NCBI GenBank assembly: GCA_021851405.1
Contig: JAJZDW010000001.1
Location: 62,001-126,000 of the forward strand
DNA length: 64,000 nucleotides
Origin: Pseudomonadota bacterium
GTDB lineage: Bacteria; Pseudomonadota; Gammaproteobacteria; Steroidobacterales; Steroidobacteraceae
Reading direction: 5' to 3'
Shown: piece after piece, positions 60,371 through 64,000 of the stretch
Numbering within the stretch: position 1 is the stretch's first letter
How the letters are laid out: each line of letters begins with the position of its first letter
Notes under the pieces: model-generated
What the model saw: the letters and a program-made list of their open reading frames with translations, nothing else
Databases searched by the model: none
What the model was told of the DNA's origin: nothing
Position numbers and translations under genes: made by a program

Positions 60371-60985
60371 CCACCTTCCTCCCGTCCCCGATCTGCGCAT
60401 CCACCGGATCCACCCACCATTGCAGCATCTCCCGGCGCTGCGCGAGATACTCGGCCTTGTTGTAGACGCCCCGCACGCCATTCTGCTCATGGGCAAGCGC
60501 CTTCTCGATCCAGTCGGAATTGAAGCCCGCTTCGTGTAGTGGGGTCGAGGCCGTCCGGCGCAAATCGTGGATCACGAAATCCCACACACCGAGGTCGAGC
60601 GAGCGGATGGCCTAGTTGAGCGTGCTGGGTGCGATCGGCTCCCGGGGCGTGTTCCGGCTCGGCAGCACCCACGGCGAGTTCCCAGCAAGGCCCGTGAGCG
60701 CCTCGAACATCGCGACCGCCTGCTTCGGCGGCGGCACCAGATGCGGCGTGTCCTTCTTCGTTCGCTCGGCGGGGATCAACCCTTGGGTCTTCTCGAAGTC
60801 GATCTCCTCCCAGCGCGCGCCGATCAGTTCGCCCTTGCGGAACACGCAGAGGATTGGCAGACGCAGCGCCAGCGTGTACGGCGGGCGGATCGAGGACTGG
60901 TAGATAGCGCGCAGGAGCGGACCGATCTCGGTCTGTGAGAGCGCGCCGTCGCGACTCCCGGCGGTCGGGATGAAGCGCACCCCGA
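60333..60985 (-). pseudogene. Tyrosine recombinase (P4-type integrase), truncated and with an amber codon
   Basis: On the minus strand the catalytic domain of a P4-like phage integrase is readable from about 60985: RFIPTAGSRDGALS, FRKGELIGARWEEIDF, PSTLN, then a TAG at 60614-60612, then AIRSLDL, FVIHDLRRTAS, ALAHEQNGVRGVYNKAEYL. The TAG replaces a codon that is usually CAG, and the frame is unbroken on both sides, so a single C-to-T change explains it. The N-terminal arm and core-binding regions are missing. Arg, His-x-x-Arg, His and Tyr of the active site remain. The island can no longer move by its own integrase. Confidence 0.85.
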
Positions 60986-61163
60986 TGGATTTCGGACCCC
61001 GTGCCCCACGAACACGTTCTGACCCCCTCCATAGGGGCGCCTATGGGGGCACGGTAACGCGGTTGCCCGTGGAGGACAATGGACGAAAGTGGGGCCAAAT
61101 GCCTGAAAACCAGGCACTTCGTGAGCACTCAGCGGAAGTCGCCGGACGTCGGCGGACGACCCG
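60986..61163. other. Right edge of the mobile island, no gene seen
   Basis: These 178 bp between the broken integrase and mnmE hold no plausible gene or tRNA. A perfect hairpin CCATAGG-GGCG-CCTATGG lies at 61029-61046. A second, TGCCTG-AAAAC-CAGGCA, lies at 61100-61116. Island attachment DNA would be expected here, but I cannot find its second copy by eye. Confidence 0.5.
61100..61116 (-). terminator. Stem-loop downstream of mnmE
   Basis: Read on the minus strand, TGCCTG-GTTTT-CAGGCA is followed by TTTGG, about 47 bases after the mnmE stop codon. A 6-bp stem with a partial U run suits a weak intrinsic terminator for the yidC-mnmE unit. Confidence 0.4.
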
Positions 61164-62516
61164 CTATTTTCCGATGCAGAAGCCGCCGAAGATACGCCCC
61201 AGCAGATCTTCGCTGGTGAACTCCCCGGTGATTTCGCTCAGCGCCTGTTGTGCCCCGCGCAGGTCCTCGGCGATGAGTTCGCCGCTGCGGCTCTCGCGCA
61301 GTCGCCGGTCGGCCTCCTCGACCATTCGGCGCGCACGATGCAGTGCGTCTAGGTGGCGACGCCGAGCCGAGACGGTGCCGGTATCAACGCTCTTGAAGCC
61401 GACGCACTCTTTCAAGTGCGCGCGCAGGCGCTCGATGCCGTTGCCGGTGAGCGCCGAGACGGCGACCCGCGGAGGGCCCACCACCGTGTCGGCCAGCGGA
61501 ATGCCCGCGGCCAGATCGCTCTTGTTCAGCACCAGCGTGACCGGGACATCGCGCGGCAGACGATCCCGTTCCTCGGCGTAGGCGGCACCCTGTGGATCCT
61601 GCAGCAGGTCGATCACGAACAGCACCCGGTCGGCGTGGCGCATCTGCTCGTGCGCCCGACGGATGCCTTCGGCCTCGACCGCATCGGCGCCATCGCGCAA
61701 CCCCGCGGTGTCGAGCACGTGCAGCGGCATCCCGTCGATGTCGATCCTCTCGCGCACGATGTCACGAGTGGTCCCGGGTATCGGCGTCACGATGGCCGCA
61801 TCGTAGCCGGCGAGCCGATTCAACAGACTCGATTTGCCCGCGTTCGGCCGCCCGGCCAGCACGACCGTCATCCCCTCGCGCAGCAACGCACCCTGGCGGG
61901 CGCTCTGCTCGATGCCATCGAAATGATCGGTCAGGGCGCGAATGCGCTCTTGCAGCTGGCGGTCGGCGAGGAAATCGATCTCCTCCTCGGGAAAATCGAT
62001 GGCCGCCTCCACGTACATGCGAACGTCGATCACCGCCTCGGTCAGCCCGTGCACCATGGCGGAGAATTCCCCCTGCAGAGAGCGCATGGCGGCGCGGGCT
62101 GCTTCGCGCGAACCGGCGTCGATCAGATCGGCGATGGCCTCAGCCTGGGCGAGATCGACCTTCTCGTTGAGAAAGGCGCGCAGCGTAAACTCCCCGGGCT
62201 GCGCGCGGCGTGCACCGAGGTCGAGGATCCGCGCCACCACGGCTTCGAGGACGGCCGGACCGCCGTGTCCGTGCAGCTCCAGCACGTGCTCGCCGGTGTA
62301 GGAATGCGGCGCCGGGAAGAACAGCGCGAGACCGGCATCGATCGGCTCCTGGGCCGCGTCGAGAAAGCGCGCGAAGCGCGCGATGCGCGCGGGCGGCAGC
62401 TCGCCGAGCAGCACCGCGGCGATCTCGGGGACTTTCGGCCCGGACACGCGCACGATGCCAATGCCGCCGCGTCCCGGCGGGGTTGCCGGCGCCACGATGG
62501 TATCCGTACGCGTCAT
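61164..62516 (-). CDS. mnmE: tRNA uridine-5-carboxymethylaminomethyl modification GTPase MnmE
   Basis: A 450-aa GTPase that, with MnmG, modifies the wobble uridine of several tRNAs. It has the N-terminal tetrahydrofolate-binding domain (APATPPGRGGIGIVRVSG), the helical domain, the inserted G domain with GRPNAGKSSLLN, DTAGLRD and NKSD, and the C-terminal FCIGK with the conserved Cys. Length is normal and nothing is broken. It follows yidC on the same strand with a 43-bp gap, the standard order in gammaproteobacteria. The island starts just beyond its 3' end. Confidence 0.98.
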   Translation of the reverse strand: MTRTDTIVAPATPPGRGGIGIVRVSGPKVPEIAAVLLGELPPARIARFARFLDAAQEPIDAGLALFFPAPHSYTGEHVLELHGHGGPAVLEAVVARILDLGARRAQPGEFTLRAFLNEKVDLAQAEAIADLIDAGSREAARAAMRSLQGEFSAMVHGLTEAVIDVRMYVEAAIDFPEEEIDFLADRQLQERIRALTDHFDGIEQSARQGALLREGMTVVLAGRPNAGKSSLLNRLAGYDAAIVTPIPGTTRDIVRERIDIDGMPLHVLDTAGLRDGADAVEAEGIRRAHEQMRHADRVLFVIDLLQDPQGAAYAEERDRLPRDVPVTLVLNKSDLAAGIPLADTVVGPPRVAVSALTGNGIERLRAHLKECVGFKSVDTGTVSARRRHLDALHRARRMVEEADRRLRESRSGELIAEDLRGAQQALSEITGEFTSEDLLGRIFGGFCIGK

Positions 62517-62559
62517 GGGTCCAAGAGTACGCCCACGGCCTGGCCGAAAGAAGAGTCGG

Positions 62560-64000
62560 TTACTTGCGCGCTCCCACGGCTCGCGCGATGCGCCGGTTGA
62601 TGTTCCACTGCTGCAGGATCGACAGCAGGCTGTTCACCACGTAGTACAGCACCAGGCCCGAGGGGAAGAACGCGAACAGGCCCGCCATGACCAGCGGCAT
62701 GAACATGAACATCTTGGCCTGCACCGGATCGGGTGGCGCAGGATTGAGCTTGTACTGCAGCACGCCGGTCAGTGCCATGATGGCCGGCAGAATGAAGTAC
62801 GGGTCACGCGCCGAGAGGTCCTGGATCCAGAACATGAACGGCGCCTGGCGCAGCTCGACGCTGTAGAGCAGCACCCAGTAGAAGGCGATGAACACCGGGA
62901 ACTGCAGCAGCATCGGCAGGCAGCCGGAGACCGGATTGACCTTCTCGCGCTTGTACAGCTCCATCATGGCGCGACCGAGCTGTTCCTTGTCGTCCTTGTA
63001 GGTCTCCTGGAGGTTCTTGATGCGCGGTCCGAGCGCCTTCATCTTGGCCATCGAGCGACCGCTGGTTTCCGAGAGCGGATAGAACAGCAGCTTCAGCAAG
63101 ATGGTGACGACGATGATCGCCACGCCCCAGTTACCGGTGAGCTTGTGGACCTCGCTCAGCATCCAGAACAGCGGACGCGCCAGGAGCGTGAGTTTGCCGT
63201 AATCGTCGAGGTAGGTGAGGGTCGGGTCGGTCCGATCCAGCTGCGCATGCAGCGTCGGTCCGACGAACAGCGTCTGGCCGAGAGTCAGTACCGCTCCGGG
63301 GGCCACCGAATGGTCGGGACCGGAGGCCGCCAGTAGGTACCCGGTGCCCGAGACCTGTGAGCTGAACCGGTACGCGGCACCCTTCGGCGGCACGACGGCA
63401 CTGACGAAGTCGTGCTGCGGCACGGCGATCCAGCCGTCGGTCACCGTGCGGGTGTAGTGCTGGTAGTCGCTGCTCGCCGGATCGAGCTTCACGTATTCGT
63501 GGCCGTTCCAGATCGCAGGACCGTGATAGGCCTTGCTGCCCGGATCGAAATAGCTACCGCTGGTGCGCGGATCGTTGCGGAACAGCTGCGCGTACTGCGC
63601 AAACGTCCACGGCAGCGCGCTGCCATTGTGGATGGCGTACTGCAGTCGGATGCGGTAGGAACCCTTGCGGAAGATGAAGGTTTTGGTGACCGTGATGCCG
63701 TCGGCGGACCAGGTGAGCGGCACGCGCAGCACGCCGCTCGGACCCATGCGGTAGTCGAGCTGCGGGGCGGTGAACACGGCTGTCTGGGTCGGGTAGGCGG
63801 TTCCCGCCGGTCCGGTCAGGCCGGTCTGCAGGAGGTACTCGCTCGCCGGGTTCGGGTTCTCGAGGACGACGCGCTCGGATTTGCCCTTCACCTTCGCGTA
63901 CTTCAGGAGCTGCACGTGCTCGAGCGTGCCGCCCTGGGTACTGATCTTCAGGTCGTACACGTCGGTGTGCACCTGCACCGTCGCCGCCTCGGGGGCCGGC
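62560..64000 (-). CDS. yidC: Membrane protein insertase YidC (5' end beyond the window)
   Basis: The frame stays open to the window edge, so the N terminus with its first membrane segment lies outside. The periplasmic domain is seen from YDLKISTQGGTLEHVQLLKY on, followed by the Oxa1 core with the conserved helices LTGNWGVAIIVVTILLKLLFYP, MELYKREKVNPVSGCLPMLLQ and FFPSGLVLYYVVNSLLSILQQ (given in parts). It inserts proteins in the inner membrane, alone or with SecYEG. The GTG at 63978 is internal, not the start, because PAPEAAT precedes it in frame. Confidence 0.97.
   Translation of the reverse strand, partial: PAPEAATVQVHTDVYDLKISTQGGTLEHVQLLKYAKVKGKSERVVLENPNPASEYLLQTGLTGPAGTAYPTQTAVFTAPQLDYRMGPSGVLRVPLTWSADGITVTKTFIFRKGSYRIRLQYAIHNGSALPWTFAQYAQLFRNDPRTSGSYFDPGSKAYHGPAIWNGHEYVKLDPASSDYQHYTRTVTDGWIAVPQHDFVSAVVPPKGAAYRFSSQVSGTGYLLAASGPDHSVAPGAVLTLGQTLFVGPTLHAQLDRTDPTLTYLDDYGKLTLLARPLFWMLSEVHKLTGNWGVAIIVVTILLKLLFYPLSETSGRSMAKMKALGPRIKNLQETYKDDKEQLGRAMMELYKREKVNPVSGCLPMLLQFPVFIAFYWVLLYSVELRQAPFMFWIQDLSARDPYFILPAIMALTGVLQYKLNPAPPDPVQAKMFMFMPLVMAGLFAFFPSGLVLYYVVNSLLSILQQWNINRRIARAVGARK

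Noticed and set aside
57160-61163. tRNA gene or clear attachment repeats for the island
   Set aside because: I looked for cloverleaf-like arms and for repeated ends near both borders and found none I could support.
1-64000. CRISPR arrays, rRNA genes, insertion sequences, origin of replication
   Set aside because: No regularly spaced repeats, rRNA core sequences, transposase genes with inverted ends or DnaA-box clusters were recognised.

Overview
The window is high-GC, densely packed Gram-negative DNA, and almost every base lies in or beside a gene. A TonB-dependent receptor without a SusD partner, a FucP-type permease and a yidC-mnmE pair in the usual proteobacterial order all point to Pseudomonadota. 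A gammaproteobacterium of the Xanthomonadales/Steroidobacterales/Nevskiales type fits best (inference; no rRNA gene is present). Most of the window is a plant cell-wall sugar catabolism region. It ends in a small decayed mobile island next to the housekeeping genes mnmE and yidC.

Layout. (1) 1-8390: start of an aldehyde dehydrogenase, two FCD-type GntR regulators, an oxidative pentose set (XylB-like aldose dehydrogenase, FAH-fold GguC/AraD1 enzyme, ketoglutarate semialdehyde dehydrogenase), a FucP-like permease and a GlcD-like FAD oxidase. (2) 8409-18714, minus strand: a ten-gene operon of CaiB CoA-transferase, MaoC hydratase, ribose-type ABC importer (binding protein, ATPase, permease), IclR regulator, a solute-binding-like protein without signal peptide, Gfo/Idh oxidoreductase, 2-keto-3-deoxy-L-fuconate-type dehydrogenase and an LldD-like flavoenzyme. 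(3) 18812-24356, divergent plus strand: a second signal-less binding-protein homologue, a GH127-type enzyme, a RuBisCO-like protein and a DUF1537 sugar-acid kinase. The last two resemble the OiaX/OiaK pair of D-apionate catabolism. (4) 24285-35765, minus strand: a nine-gene L-rhamnose operon (RhmD, diketo-acid hydrolase, SDR dehydrogenase, lactonase, RhaT, SGNH esterase, GH78, single-cysteine racemase-family protein, MFS), with a divergent IclR regulator. (5) 37011-57159: secreted glycosidases (GH78, GH106, two GH42, GH29, a GH43-like propeller, another GH78), L-rhamnose 1-dehydrogenase and the TonB receptor. (6) 57160-61000: remnants of an RloB-like gene, a relaxase and an integrase around an intact AbiEi-DarT-DarG operon. 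(7) 61164-64000: mnmE and partial yidC.

How it works together. The receptor and exported glycosidases would take apart a rhamnose-, galactose- and fucose-rich polymer such as rhamnogalacturonan. RhaT, FucP, the ABC importer and the MFS carriers would import the products. L-rhamnose can be followed through every step of the non-phosphorylated diketo-hydrolase route: 1-dehydrogenase (49478-50239), lactonase, RhmD, 4-dehydrogenase and hydrolase, giving pyruvate and L-lactate. The two hydroxy-acid flavoenzymes may oxidise the lactate. The most novel part is the divergent pair of operons around 18.75 kb, where an apionate-type RuBisCO-like/kinase module, a GH127 enzyme, CoA-ester enzymes and two apparently cytosolic binding-protein homologues share a regulatory region. 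The second is the three-gene DarTG-like toxin-antitoxin operon.
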